Shown here: positions 1 to 11,787 of the stretch, piece by piece
Layout of the letters: each line of letters starts with the position of its first letter
Numbering within the stretch: position 1 is the stretch's first letter
Origin: Porites lobata
Taxonomy: Eukaryota; Cnidaria; Anthozoa; Scleractinia; Poritidae
DNA length: 64,000 nucleotides
Direction of reading: 5' to 3'
Assembly (NCBI GenBank): GCA_942486035.1
Contig: CALNXK010000046.1
Coordinates: 1,313,501-1,377,500 of the forward strand
Program-made: the position numbers and the translations under genes
The notes under the pieces: generated by a model
The model's database searches: none
Seen by the model: only the letters and a program-made list of their open reading frames with translations
What the model was told of the DNA's origin: nothing

Positions 1-210
1 GCTTGCTTGCACGGGACCAGCTATGCTGCACCACCTACCAGGTTACTCACTTATTTCAGGACCTGTCTATTGGCAGGTCCAGGTTTCATTGCAACCTTGA
101 CGCTGAGACATAAATTAATTTCCAAATTGTCCAAACATTGTCGAACATTACAATGCAAGACTCTTATATTGCATCTTTTTAGACAATTGCATTTATAACT
201 AAAGTAATAG

Positions 211-212
<2 letters not shown>

Positions 213-243
<31 letters not shown>

Positions 244-256
244 TGACTCAGAGGCC

Positions 257-280
<24 letters not shown>
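213..280. repeat. Foldback (palindromic) element
   Basis: The 14-base arm AACAATTATTCCTC at 213-226 is matched by its exact reverse complement at 267-280 around a 40-base loop. This is a short foldback repeat of the kind scattered in cnidarian genomes. It carries no coding sequence. Confidence 0.75.
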
Positions 281-292
<12 letters not shown>

Positions 293-2212
293 TACTAGTT
301 GGTCAAAAATATCGAGACAAAACAACTTTAGCTATTAAAACGCGATTCTGCCGCCATTGTTTTGGTTTTCAAAGCCGGCGCTTTTCGCTACTGGTGGGCT
401 ATAACATAGCCTAGTAGTAGCTCATTATACCAATCAGAACGCAGCATTGGTAATAGACCACTAAAATCCAATATCTTAATTATTAGGGGACAGGCTTTTA
501 TTTTAGTTTCATCTTGAGCCAATCTTGACCCCTGTCTTGAGCCTCTGTCAACCATTCCCTAACAATTGACGAGAGCCGATGTGAAGGTCGTGCGACATAC
601 CACAGGAACGTAGTGTGGGACTGGAAACATAACTGTCACGGCAATGTTGTAGCCGTTTTACAGGAACTGTTCAGGGTCGACGCAGCGTGAGATTTTGAGG
701 GTGTGCGCACGCGGGGAAGAAAAGTTGTATCGCCGAAAGTGGCCTGGCCTAGGGGACTCTGGGAGCATGCTCCCCCAGAAAAGTTTTTAATTTAGGGTCT
801 CGGAAATGCCATTTCCAGCGTTTCCCGCAGGACATTTTCCGTAGTTATATATGTTCAGTTGTTTATTTTACCCATCTCCAGAGATGTCGGTAAAAGGGTA
901 CAGTGTTTAAGGAAAAAAGGCCAGTGATGACATCAGAATTCTGAAATAACACTGAATATAAAAGAAATACTAACACAAAAAAATATACCAGTCATCCCTC
1001 GTTTCTCGCTGATTCGCCGTTCGCCCCCGCCCGCGCGTGCTCGCATTCACCGTGTCCAAAAGAAAAATAAGAGACTGCTCGCAAACTTATCTTGATGACG
1101 CCTTTTCGGTGATCGCGATCTGGACAGAATCATATAATAAAGACGAGACGGTAAGAAGTTGATTGTTTGAATATCATCGAGTATAAAATCTTTCAAATGA
1201 TTACTAATAAGCTGATTAAAAGAACGGAACGTTTGTGCTGACCTGCTCCGATTGTGTACTAAACGTCACTTTTCAGGTGACCAGGAACGCGAGCTGGAAA
1301 CATTGTCAAGAATGATAAATAGACCTACCGTCGATGACGATTTCTCTTCTTCTCTGACTTCTCTTTTTTTCCATTGTTCAAAATCGAATGAAGAAGAAGA
1401 TTTTAGAAAAGCGATCCAATTCTACGAAAATACAGTGGCCGTAAACTGTAGACATGACACGTCGAACTAAAAAGGGAACCAAAGGTCAAACATCTCAAGT
1501 GATTGACATGCAACTTTGCAGGCTGTCAATTACGTGGTATGGGATTGGCTGTCGGAAAAGAACGCTGACTTTCAGGAGTTTTGTTTCGGGGTTTGGTTTA
1601 CTATGGGCCTCCCCCTTCCGTACCTAAAATTCCCGCGTCCCCAGACTTTTTTCTTGGCTTCCTACCTGAGTCTCGATTTAGCCCTTGTAGTTTGCGAAAT
1701 ATTGAGTATTGTTGCGTAATTTCTCCCTACTCCCCCCTGCTTCCCCCCCTATTTCCCACTCTTTTTAGAACTCCCACCTCCCGCCCTTACCTCTCCCTTC
1801 TCTCGTACCCCTCCCACCCTTTTTTCGTCCGGGCCCCAACCCCCTGACCTATTCGACTTAGCTAAACGGACCTAGCTCCAACAGGCCTTACAACCATTGC
1901 AGTATATAATTTTTCATTCATGTTAAGTTTGTTAGTCTGAAATTGGTCGTATTTTTTTCCCTTTTATCATCAGTAAGTGACATCTGGTAAGACAATGATT
2001 TCCCATGCCCTGTCAGTATCCTTAATATATAATGATTGGCGTTTTCAAGTTTATTGGCCCGGACTCTCCCCACCCCTAACAGGAGGGGACTACAGTATTC
2101 TAGATGTGGTAAAATGAAAGACTCGAGTGTATAGTTGATAATCCCATATTATACGGCCTCATACCCGGTCCTCTTCGGTTTGAATACTGGCAATACAGTC
2201 AACTCTCTATTA
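281..2212. other. Non-coding stretch, no gene recognised
   Basis: The open frames here (for example 1,252-1,470) are short, have no recognisable domain and lack flanking splice signals that fit a gene. A small palindrome (TGGGAGCATGCTCCCCCA near 760-777) and a pyrimidine-rich tract at 1,720-1,850 are visible. It probably lies downstream of Gene B or between genes. Confidence 0.5.
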
Positions 2213-2262
2213 GGGCCTGTTTACATGGAGGTGGGGAACCCCAGATATGTGAGGTAACATGC
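2213..2262. repeat. Solo terminal fragment of a GGGCCTGTTTACATGGAGG MITE
   Basis: The segment matches the terminal inverted repeat of the fuller element at about 22,331-22,881 (GGGCCTGTTTACATGGAGG, then GGGGACCCCAG and a GTGAGGTAAC segment). The rest of the element is absent, so this is a truncated end. Confidence 0.65.
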
Positions 2263-2631
2263 GATATAGAAGTTGTTAAGTATCTTTAAAATCAGACTTA
2301 AACAACGCACAATGCAAACAATTCTATTTTGAACAGATAACCTTTGTTTTCTAAAGGAAGCAATTTTTTAGATTTCAAATAATATCGATCTAATACTTAT
2401 TCTGCATTTAATCATACTTATTTACCTGTCACTAGTTTGGTGTTGTCCTTCTTTTCGGTCGTACATAATTTTTAATGTTGACGAAATTTTACATAACTTT
2501 CCAGCTTATATACTACATTGTTATTCGTGTAGGTAGATTAGGTGTGAAGTATTATCATTTAAAGCTTTCGCTAATTCAACTTAATCCATTGATAAAGTTA
2601 CGAGATTTGTATAGCTAATAGCATGATTAGT

Positions 2632-2772
2632 AGTGATATTTGGCATAAATACCACAAGTGATTTTTCAAAATTGTTGTACGTAATTTCACGAGCCGGTAG
2701 GTGAGTGAAATTTGAGACTATTTTGAAATATCACGAGTGGTATTTATGCGAAATATCACATACAAATTATGC
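2632..2772. repeat. Foldback element
   Basis: Imperfect arms of about 65 bases (left 2,632-2,698, right 2,700-2,772) share the core GCATAAATACCAC and its complement GTGGTATTTATGC, plus CACGAGCCG/CGGTAGGTGAG near the centre. There is no coding potential. Confidence 0.7.
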
Positions 2773-2816
2773 TATTATTTGTTTATACTACTACCCGCAA
2801 AAGGTTTGTAATTTTC

Positions 2817-2849
<33 letters not shown>

Positions 2850-2969
2850 ACTGCTCTAAGCCAATCAAATTGCAGAAATTTCTCATGTAGTGGTATAAAA
2901 GCTGTAAACGCTACAGCATCACTGTAGTATTGAAATTGATTTACAGTTATCCATTTCCATTCTTTCTTA

Positions 2970-3045
2970 CACATAACGGTAAACACCCGCTAATAAGAAC
3001 CCTGCGTATTCTGGCAGCCAAGCAAAATCATGCAGGTTCTTTTAT
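2970..3045. repeat. Repeat fragment, inverted relative to 6,340-6,420
   Basis: The segment includes GTAAACACCCGCTAATAAGAA and a downstream GGTTCTTTTA. A diverged reverse-complement copy is at 6,340-6,420. The two lie on opposite sides of the 4.4-6.1 kb inverted-repeat element. Confidence 0.55.
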
Positions 3046-3095
3046 GTGAGTTACAGTTAAATTAAGATAAACATTTCAAGTTAACCAAGGAGTTT

Positions 3096-3484
3096 GAGGC
3101 CTCGGCCACACGTATCCGTTTTTGCTTGAAAACGGATATTTATTTTCCTCGGTTTGGACTACCGTCCCGGCCCACGTATCTGGTGAAAACGGTCACCGAA
3201 AAGGCATCTTTTCAAAAACGCTCTTCAGAGTGAAGATTTTTGAAATTTCCGGCTTAAAATCGTTTACGTGTGGACGGACGAAAGCGGAGTTTTCGAATAC
3301 GATGATGTCATACATCAATACTTGTAGTATGACGCATGCTCAATGAGGGACGCTATCGTCTTTTAATCGTTTTAGTGTTCGTGTAGAAGGGCTAAAACGA
3401 TTCGAATACGCTAAGTGTGGATGCGTATTTTTCTGAAAATCTCCCTTTTCGAAATTATCCGGGTACGTGTGTGGATGGGACCTG
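3096..3484. mobile_element. MITE with CCACACGTATCCG-type ends
   Basis: The left end (GAGGCCTCGGCCACACGTAT at 3,096) is an imperfect inverted repeat of the right end (GGGTACGTGTGTGGATGGGAC, near 3,461-3,481). The interior of about 340 bases has no transposase. The 74-codon open frame inside starts in the left terminus and is incidental. Confidence 0.7.
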
Positions 3485-3514
3485 ACTTCGAGGTTGCCAA
3501 TTGACATAGAGAAT

Positions 3515-3660
3515 ACTTCGTGGAAAGTGCTGTCGTACGGTATTTACGTACGAGTTATTGACGTATCAGAAATCGAACGAGTGAGCGCAGCGAACGAGTA
3601 AGATTTCTGATACAAAAACAACGAGTGCGTAAATACCGTACGCCAGCACTTTCCATGTGG
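3515..3660. repeat. Foldback element, arms about 55 bases
   Basis: Left arm GGAAAGTGCTGTCGTACGGT from 3,522 pairs with right arm ending CCAGCACTTTCC near 3,654. The shared inner segment is TATCAGAAATC / GATTTCTGATA. The loop holds CGAACGAGTGAGCGCAGCGA. Confidence 0.8.
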
Positions 3661-4222
3661 TATTGTGTTTGTTATATACATACTGAGACATTCATCATTT
3701 TGGGGGCCTTTTTATTTTAAATCTTTCAAAAGTGCTAAAATTTGCCGCGCTACACACTTACCGCAAAATGACAACGAAAACGAAGTATCAGCATTTTAGT
3801 ACAGTAAAAACGTTTGTTAAAAACATAAATGACGGTGAGGATACGAGGTAATCCAAGAACTATAAGTAATCTTAACTGTTTATTCTCAATGTACAATTGA
3901 AAATGAGTGAATTTAAGTAAATGGCCGGTTTCAATGTAAGCTTAAGCTTAAATGAAAGGCAAAGTAGCTCCGACAAAAAGCACAACAAAAGCTTACGTCT
4001 CGTTCTGTTTATCCCTTTCCGCTGTTGTTTTGCCTGCTCTCTACTGTTTTCTTTATCGCCAGTGAAACAAACGAAACTATTCCACTCCATTTCCGAAATG
4101 TTTTCCACTATTTTAGCGAGAAATACTCTTTGAGTAAACTTTTCTCGTTGAATGTGTGCGAAGCGGTGCTGCAAGCTGCAATAAAAGGCGGGAATTTTGA
4201 CGTGAAACTCACACACCTCTGT

Positions 4223-4340
4223 GGCTTCTGACTGGACGTATCATTTTTCTTACACGTGAAAAAACATCGTTCGCGATTCTGATTGGACGTATCATTTTTT
4301 TCACGTGTGAAAACCATCGTTCGCTCCTCTGATTGGCTAG
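4223..4340. repeat. Tandem repeat, about 51-base unit
   Basis: Two copies (4,223-4,274 and 4,275-4,324) and the start of a third share GACGTATCATTTTT, an ACGTG-containing middle and CATCGTTCGC. Overlapping open frames on both strands run through the array and are not genes. Confidence 0.7.
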
Positions 4341-4404
4341 AACTAATCTGCGTACGAAAATTTCCAACATAGCTTTTTGGTGAGTATTTCTCAGTATGTA
4401 TATA

Positions 4405-4558
4405 ATAAATGGGCGTCGATAAAACCCGGAACATTCCGGAACATCCCGGAACACCCCGGAACATGAAAAAATAAAAATAATTTTCAAGAAAAAAAATATA
4501 ATAAAATAATAATAATAAAATGATTTTTGTAAAAAATTAATAAACGTAAAATAACAAA

Positions 4559-4591
<33 letters not shown>

Positions 4592-6108
4592 CAAGAAAAA
4601 GAAACTGGTATCCTCTCTGAGTATGACAAAACAATATTTTGTCGCAACAAATTAAAATTTGTTGGGCGAGTGAGGGTCCATTCAAATGACAGCTTGCTTC
4701 TAAATTCAAAATATATTAAAATGGGTCGCGAGGAGGGGGTTTTCAAGCTTTCCTCACACAGCCACCTCTTGTAATTGTTTGCCAAGAGTTAATCATTCGG
4801 CGGTTATCCATTTACGGCTCTGCGATGGTCTGAATTAATGTCGGTGCAGTATTTCATGTGAAGCCAAGTCGGTAAGTAGCTCATTTCAAGCCAACATATA
4901 GTCTCCTTATATATAACCGACATTTGCTTACTTGAGGTGCTTCACTTCACTTGAGGTTGACATGAATTACTTACAGACTAGGCGGCTCTGTGAACTTAAG
5001 AAGAGCATAGGGGCTCCTGTCTTTGGATTTTAGTGGACAATACTCACATTTGTAGTAGTTTCTATACTGTTTACAATCAGCATGATATTTCAGACGCCTC
5101 CTCGAGTCGCAAGAGGAGTTTGCGGGGAGACGTCTAAAATTCAGGCTAACTGAGTGTGCAGCTGTTCGTTGTCTGTTCAAGAGGACCTAACTGGTGAGCA
5201 AGCTTTAATACGATTTCTAGTTTGAAAGGGCAATTACTGCTCTGGTTTGCTTTATAATCAAGAAATAGGGTTTTACGCGCAAATTTTTGTCAGAACTAGC
5301 TTGTTCTTTGCAGCTCGATTTACATTGAGGTAGCGTGTTCGCTTCTCAACTCAGAGCCAGGGTTTTCAGTGTTCTCTTTTCCTTTGTGAATTGAATTTTA
5401 AGCGGTAGTTGATCAAGGCATAGGGTTATATTGTCAAAACGTTTATCAGAACCAGCGCGTTCTTCGCAGGTCGATTTACATTGAGCCAGTCCTCACCTTC
5501 CGTGAGCAATGCAACATATTTGCGGACCAGTTAGAAACTACTGCTGCGCTACCACTACCATTGCAAATATTCACGGCGAATGTGAATCTTTAATTTAATT
5601 ATCCATGTCCAAAGCGACGAGCCCCTAAGCTCTTCTTACGGTCGCAAAGCCGTAAATGGATAACCGTTAAACCGCATGACAAACATTTACAAGAGGTGAC
5701 TGTGTGAGGAAAGCTTGAAAACCCCCTCATTGCGCGGAGCATTTTAATATATTTTGAATGTAGAAGCAAGCCTTCACTCACTACTGTCATTTGAATGGAC
5801 CCTCACTCGCCCAAAAAATTCATTGCGACAAATCATTGTTTTCTCATACTCGGAGATGATACCAGTTTCTTTTTCTTTCTTTGTTTGTTTGTTTGTTTCT
5901 TTATTTTTCGTTTTTATGTTATGTTATGTTATGTTATTCATTTTGTTATTATAAATTTTTACAAAAATTGTTTCCTATCTATTGTTCTTTTTATTATTTA
6001 TTATTATTATCATTATTATTATTATTATTATTTAATTAATTAATTATTTTTTCATAAAAAAATAATTTAAGTTTTTCATGTTCCGGGTTTTATTGACGCC
6101 CATAATAA
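4405..6108. mobile_element. 1.7 kb inverted-repeat DNA element, non-autonomous
   Basis: The left terminus (ATGGGCGTCGATAAAACCCG from about 4,409, then tandem CCGGAACA units) is mirrored by TGTTCCGGGTTTTATTGACG ending near 6,104. Homology between arms resumes at about 4,590-4,830 versus 5,640-5,880, including a shared segment TCCATTCAAATGACAG / CTGTCATTTGAATGGA. Between the homologous blocks are (AAT)n at about 4,557-4,592, (ATGTT)n near 5,917-5,938 and (ATT)n near 6,000-6,032. The centre (4,870-5,600) has no transposase. Open frames here are strand-mirrored by-products of the arms. Confidence 0.8.
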
Positions 6109-6339
6109 ATTACAAGACGATGCTGCACCAGACTATAATTACAAAAAAAAGCATTACTGTAATTCCTACAAAAAAAAAAGGTTTATGTAAAAAGTACAGA
6201 TTGTAATTGTCTTCATGGAACTTACATAAAGGAGACCAAACTCAAATTTCTTTACTTTTCTGGTAGTCAACAGTTTTATCTCTTTTATAGAAATTAAGAA
6301 CCTAATTAAGAACCTACTTAGCCTAAATTGCCAATAATT

Positions 6340-6420
6340 ACCCCAAAATAAAAGAACCTCTTTTGCCAGACTTCCAAAAACGTCGTTTCTTATTATAGCA
6401 GGTGTTTACTGTATTATCCA
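6340..6420. repeat. Repeat fragment, inverted partner of 2,970-3,045
   Basis: It contains AGAACCTCTTTTGCCAGACT and CTTATTATAGCAGGTGTTTA, a diverged reverse complement of the segment at 2,970-3,045. Confidence 0.5.
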
Positions 6421-6534
6421 GTACACGTTAACTACGTAAAAGGTTATTTGTAAGATCCTTCGGTGGTGAACGTTTACGTCTCGAAACACTCACGGCCCTG
6501 CTAGCAAAGCCTTCCATTCGCCTGCTCGAGTTTG

Positions 6535-6540
6535 TTTATT
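6535..6540 (-). promoter_or_regulatory. Candidate poly(A) signal of Gene B
   Basis: AATAAA on the minus strand, about 190 bases beyond the TAA stop at 6,732-6,730. It is the nearest canonical hexamer I see downstream, but no transcript evidence is available. Confidence 0.4.
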
Positions 6541-6729
6541 CTGACGTAGTCGAGAAAGACTCTATAAATCGAGTTGCGTCAGGCTGCAAGGATACAGTTT
6601 CGAACCCACTGGCCTAAGTGATTGCTTATGGGAGTTGGTCGCACATTGAGATTCGACTGTCTATTTTAGTGCACAGAGGATTTTAATTATTACTAATATA
6701 TGCAGGGTGTTTCCCGTTATTGTTTTTGT

Positions 6730-7016
6730 TTATGAAGGAACACTTCCAGGAATCGAAGCACCGTCCAAGGGGCTTCTCAAGCATTGGGAGCAAGGCCTCA
6801 TCGAGGGAGTGCAACTTTGTCCCGAACGTGTGCTAATACGACAGGTTCCATTGGACGCATTGTATGATATTACAGGAGTTTGTATGATTATAACTGGATC
6901 TGGTTTTCGATATTTATAGAGTTTATATCCACCATAGCCTAAACCCATCAGAAAAAGACAGCACGCCACGCTTCCGCCAACTATACCACCGACGCGGCTT
7001 GCACTTGAACTCTTTC
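6730..7016 (-). CDS. Gene B exon 2: membrane segment and cytoplasmic tail
   Basis: Terminal coding exon of the thrombospondin-repeat/EGF surface protein. The acceptor is pyrimidine-rich (TTTGTGTTTCTTTCTCCAG, ending at 7,017). The exon opens with two bases that complete a glycine codon begun by the last base of exon 1 at 10,298, so it enters in phase 1 with the frame intact. It encodes a Ser-rich juxtamembrane stretch, a glycine-rich hydrophobic segment (VGGIVGGSVACCLFLMGLGY and a few more) of about 25 residues, a basic stop-transfer KLYKYRK, and a tail of about 60 residues ending SVPS before TAA. The tail is rich in Ser, Thr, Pro and Cys and has one Tyr (VISYNAS) that does not fit the ITIM consensus. 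The + strand frame at 6,707-6,919 is a shadow. Extra exons between this and exon 1 cannot be excluded. Confidence 0.78.
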
Positions 7017-7157
7017 CTGGAGAAAGAAACACAAAAGTGGCCCATTTTTGGTCGACATTTAACAAATATTAAAATAGACAATTAAAAAGGCAAAAATGCA
7101 ACTACGTCAAAGATCTTCTGTGAGGTATTTTTTAAAGAAAAACTAACCAATAAAATA

Positions 7158-7262
7158 TCCGGGGGGTACTCAACAAAGCGGGTGGGCTCTGCCCTGAGGT
7201 CCAGCCCGTAACACTTTTATATTGGCATTTTTGACCGAAAAGGTACCCCTTTCGTATTAGCG
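7158..7262. repeat. Fragment of a GGGGGTACTC repeat family
   Basis: CCGGGGGGTACTCAACAAAG at 7,159, followed by a GTACCCCTTTCGTAT segment, resembles the end of the repeat at 20,512-20,940. It is truncated and non-coding, within the Gene B intron. Confidence 0.5.
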
Positions 7263-7564
7263 GAGCCTCCATTGCTATAAAAAAATGGAAACTTCTCGAT
7301 GCAAGAAAATTTGATTATGACGTTAGCGTTCGTACGAACGTACGTACGACCGTAAGGACTGGCAGGGAGGGACTAGGTTGGGACTAAGTACTCTTCAAGG
7401 GAGGGGTCGGGGAATCCGAGACGTGCAGCTTGCGTTTTTCTTGACCAAACGTTAACCAGTTCACCAAGAGGCAGACAATGGAGTTTTCCAGTGAAGATCT
7501 TGAATTTCATTGTTTAACTTACCACAAAAAAAACGTATAGTTATAAAATATAGTCTTAAGGATA

Positions 7565-8347
7565 TGCTTTAATGAACTGGGGTACCGCATACCAAACTAA
7601 GTTAAATACAATCAAAATAAGTCAAAATAACTGCATGCGCTGCATATTCTTTGCCAACAAAAGAGAAAATCCCACACCGTACTTTACAGTATTAGAAATC
7701 TTAAAGTTAGAGAATATTTTTAAATTAAAAATTGGCGCCCTTGTGCATAAAATTCAATATCAAAAAAAGTATACACCTCCTGCCCTCTATGACTTCGCTC
7801 AACCGGCTTCGGCTGCCATAATTATAATACTAGGTATGCCACTAATCAAAACCTGCACAGAACATTTCCCAAAACTAAATATGGCCTAGCAAGGTTTAGT
7901 GAGTGGCATCACAGACCAGGGAAGCTACACCTATGAAAATTAAGTGTCTCCCCTTAAACAGTTTTAAAAAAGAATATCAGTAAACTCTCTCTACTTGACA
8001 GCAAGGCATCTTGAACAACTTTAATCTGTTATTTAGCTCTATTTATCTAATTATTTAATTTAAACAGTTATTATTACTCATGTATACCCTACCTTTTTAA
8101 CATGATTAATTTAGCCAGAATTCCATAACTAGTGTTTTTATAAGTATTGTATAACCTCCACTTACTTGTAACCGCTCTGTGGTAGTAACCAACTCGAAAG
8201 CTTGGCTCCTTTGGTTGCTACACACTGTTTTCCTTTGTTATGTTTAATTCAATGTATAGTTAGCTCTGTTTTTTACTTATTTTTTTTTCTTATTGTTGTT
8301 GTATTGTAATTGAATAAGTGTGAATAAATGAACTTGAACTTGAACTT
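7565..8347 (+). mobile_element. 5'-truncated LINE: reverse transcriptase C-terminus and 3' end
   Basis: The frame at 7,572-7,889 encodes a typical C-terminal segment of a non-LTR reverse transcriptase (WGTAYQTKLN, an NKRE stretch, then KLENIFKLKIGALVHKIQYQ). Reading continues with frameshifts toward 7,980. A 3' untranslated region follows and ends in the short repeat GAACTTGAACTTGAACTT at 8,330-8,347, the usual tail of such elements. The 5' end, endonuclease and most of the RT are missing. It is inserted antisense in the Gene B intron. Confidence 0.8.
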
Positions 8348-10297
8348 AAATTAGTTTGGTCAAAGTTTTGAAAATGCGTCAAAACTCATGCAGCATCTTC
8401 AAGTTTGTTTACCGAAAACTAGCAACTCGTGTACTTTTATTTTTTAAACGTTGCTTTTTGTGTTCTGTACGTCAATGCTTCCACAACATTAAATACAGCT
8501 GCTATCAAGATTCTTTCGTTGTTCAAAGTTGGTTTTGTGGCTGGCGAAAGCGTCTCATTTACCGTCAAATTCATATGTTTTTAGATGGCAGTGGTTTTAA
8601 AAGTTGATGCAGCCTTCTACTGAACTAATTTACTTCCTTTGAAGACATGTTTCTTAGGTGAGGTTGGTTACATTTATTTTTTGTTTCTGGTTTACTTTTT
8701 TATGATGTATAGTACGTACGATGCATGTTTTCAAAATTTGATCGGGACGGGTGATGTACGTTATAAGATTAAAAATGCGCATGCTTAAGCTTATAAACAT
8801 TTATTTCTGGTTGCCGATGAGACAAAGTTTTAAAGAATACTCAGTTGAAAGAAACAGTAAGACACAATAAGACTTAATAGAAAACAAAGTTTAAAGGGTT
8901 TCTAGACAGTTTCGACACACTAATCGCCTTTCTTGAATTTATCAAACTGAGTCATTGTTGTTGTACATGTTCTGTTGAATATTACTTTTAGTTACTTTTT
9001 CTTCCATAATTCGTGCCCTGAATGCCGCTAAAATGAAGCCTTGATGACGGTCTGTTTACACTTTCTGTATCCTCGCCTCCGAAAGGTAAATATGAAAGAG
9101 TTCTTGTTTAATCTGCTGAGAGTCTCGTAGTTTTGCGAGCCCGAGTTAGCCCTATTGAAATAGTGTTAAGCTGTTATAACGTTTATAATTGTCAATCTAT
9201 AAAGTCTATCGCATGAACACGATGCAACCGCACAGTTTGTATAGATTTAAGAATTTAAAATTCAATACTTGTAGCCGAAAAAGTTAAATAAGTTATTTGC
9301 TTCACTCCTAACAACTCTGCTGATAAAATTTGAGGGCGTTACATGCAGCTACATGCGTTAGAACCACTTTTTAAAATTTTTCTATACATTTGTCTGTAAA
9401 AATTTCTCTTCTTCCCGACTAAAATTTCCCGGGAAAAATTGCAGACAAATATATGGAAAACCTAAAGCAAGGGTCTGAAAAAATTTAAGCACAGTAACGG
9501 CCCTAAAAATTTGTTAGTAAAATCCTTTGCTGTGTAGCTTTAGTTTACAAGTCATATTTTTTTCAGAACAGCCGTTTTACGGAAATTATTTGACATAAGA
9601 TTCTCATACAAACATTGTAATTCGTCACGCCATTGCCAACTCGTCAAGATGGCTTCCAAAACCTAGAGCCTATTTACGTTTTATTTGTATTTAAACATAC
9701 AGAATTTTTTATTTCTCACGAGGTTATTTGCTAAACACCACACTTTAAGTTCCTGGTGTCGGATTTTCAGTAGCGGGTCTAGTTCGCGCAAAATTCGGCT
9801 TTTATAGATTTCAGAGTTCTTTTATTATTAATTGATGTCATAGTGATATCGATTTTACTTAAAACTGCATTTTGACAAATTTCAATTCATAGTCAATCCT
9901 GGTGAAAATTTTATAGCGATGGGACAAAGATAAAATCATCACCTTTAAAGCGATTGAAAAATATCGGTATGGTCTCCGAAAAACTGTATCGAAACACCTT
10001 AAAAGCTCAGGACGCGCTTAGTCCGTTGTTAGGGAGTAAAATTCAAGCAAATATTTTTGTCTTAAATTTAAGAATTTTTGACTACAGCCAACTCTTAATA
10101 TCGCTCCAAGCCATCAGGAAGTTTCTCAGAGAAAGACCAAAAAGTTCCAGCAGCAGGGAACGACAAGAGGCAGTGTTGCGGCGCAAGCTATAGCTGAAGC
10201 TATACTATGAGTTTATCAATACATAAGAACATTTTGACCTTAATCCGGTCTAAAAAGTATCAATCAAATGTTTTTCTATTTCACAATTGCCGGTTAC
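8348..10297. other. Gene B intron, remainder
   Basis: AT-rich sequence without recognisable coding or clear transposon structure. Short frames at 8,356-8,607 and 9,954-10,193 have no domain signature. Confidence 0.55.
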
Positions 10298-10805
10298 CTT
10301 TCTCACAGCAGTTTCCGGAGTAGCCTTCTTTACAAAAGCATATTCCATGCTCTAAACTTCCCCCGTTGAGGCAGCTTAACTCCATACATGCTCTTGTCTT
10401 CCGAAATGTTGACGAGCAAGTTCCACCACAACGCTCGGTGATTACTCTATGACGGGTAGTGGTTTGAATACCAGAGGCGCCACATAAAGTCGAGCAAGCA
10501 CTCCACGCAGACCAGGAGCTCAGCTGACAGTTCACTGATCGTGTACCATAGCATTGCCGTGTTTCCTGTAAGTTAGGACATTCTGATCCTCCACAACTCG
10601 GCTCGAATACTCGCCATCTTGTCCTTTGTTGTGACCCTTCTTGTCCACATTGTTCAGCACTACATGAGCTCCAAGAAGACCAAGAACTGACTTCACAATC
10701 GCGAGGACTGCAGAATCGACGGCGACGACGTCTACTAAACCAGGCGTTAGTTTCAAGGAAACAATTAAAAAGCAGCAAAACGAGAACTATGTTACAAAAC
10801 TTCAT
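10298..10805 (-). CDS. Gene B exon 1: signal peptide, two TSP1 repeats, EGF-like module
   Basis: First coding exon of a putative cell-surface protein. I start it at the ATG at 10,805-10,803; the upstream in-frame codon at 10,823 is GTG and is not expected to initiate in an animal. Residues 1-21 (MKFCNIVLVLLLFNCFLETNA) form a signal peptide. Next is WFS and six arginines, a possible proprotein-convertase site. Two thrombospondin type 1 repeats follow at about 36-86 and 89-140. Each opens with WSxWS (WSSWSSCS, WSAWSACS), the usual C-mannosylation and Trp-Arg layer signature, and has CGG and a closing Cys. An EGF-like module (CLNGG ... GICFCKEGYSGNCCEK) runs from about 143 to 169. The exon ends AAAG followed by GTAACC, a phase-1 donor that matches exon 2. 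TSP1 modules usually mediate matrix, receptor or glycan binding; the partner here is unknown. Confidence 0.85.
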
Positions 10806-11787
10806 GCCGAAATTTTTGGACACCTTTCACGGAAGTAAAACACTCAAGGTACATTTTTTCTGTTCTTAGCCTTTCAAGAATGAAAATAGACGTCATCGCT
10901 AGATTATATGACCAAAGTCCTACAAAACACGTGCCGACACTGAAAATGCTTTTGATTGCTTCCGCACTAAAGGTCAATCTTCAATGTTTCAAGCACTACT
11001 CGATAAGCGAATACTTAAAAAGTCGTGTCTTCTAAGATCTATGCCCAATTCTACTTACACTAATTGTTCAACACATGGCGCCCCACAAACGCTCTTTGTG
11101 CAAAGCTTTTGTAAGGGAGTACCCGCCTCCCCCCAGCCAAAAGTACCTTTGTACGAAGGGTAGGTTTAGAAGGATGAAATAAGGACCGGATGAGACACAA
11201 AATGAATGGAGAACAGGAAAGTTTAGCTGATAATGACTTACAAGACCCCAAGGTTGCGTGAGAACTGTGGAAATACAAATTTCAATGAAGATTTCATCGT
11301 CGCGGTACACAGTGGTAATTTCATAAATCAATTGCAAATTTACCCTAAAAAAAATTCGGTAAGTTTAACAAGATTCAAACCAATGGCCTCTGCGTACGTT
11401 AACGCTGCAGTTCACTTCCAATTAGTGTTATTAAATTAACCGGGTTAACTTCCTGCTACAAAGTGGCAAGATAATTTTTTTCACCCCACGCCTTGTTAGC
11501 CAGTTAGATGATAATAAAAACTGAGGAAACCATTTCTCCCTTCAGCCGACTCATTTGAGATTGTTTTGATACAGTAACAAATCTCATTAAGGCGAGGAGG
11601 ACAGTAAAAAACGTAATTCATGGTTTGTAACCAAATATTTGATTTGCTTGACTGGTCTGACACCAAAGTTAATTGGCAACATTACTTTTTGAAGTTTTTC
11701 TCAAACTTTTCTCAAAGATATTAGTTAAAATCATTTTATTTAAAAAAACGTTAAAAACATGTCGACGTTCCGACGTTCTCGGACGTA
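10806..11787. other. Upstream flank of Gene B
   Basis: Presumed promoter/5' UTR side of Gene B, with no promoter motif I would defend. Short frames on both strands (11,060-11,439) overlap one another and have no domain signature. Confidence 0.4.

Noticed and set aside
1252..1470. 72-codon frame as a small gene
   Set aside because: No domain, signal or splice context; length is within chance expectation.
4108..4709. 118- and 166-codon overlapping minus frames
   Set aside because: They run through tandem repeats, an AAT microsatellite and transposon arms.
10806..10823. Longer N-terminus for Gene B beginning at 10,823
   Set aside because: The codon there is GTG, not ATG. The ATG at 10,805 gives a textbook signal peptide.
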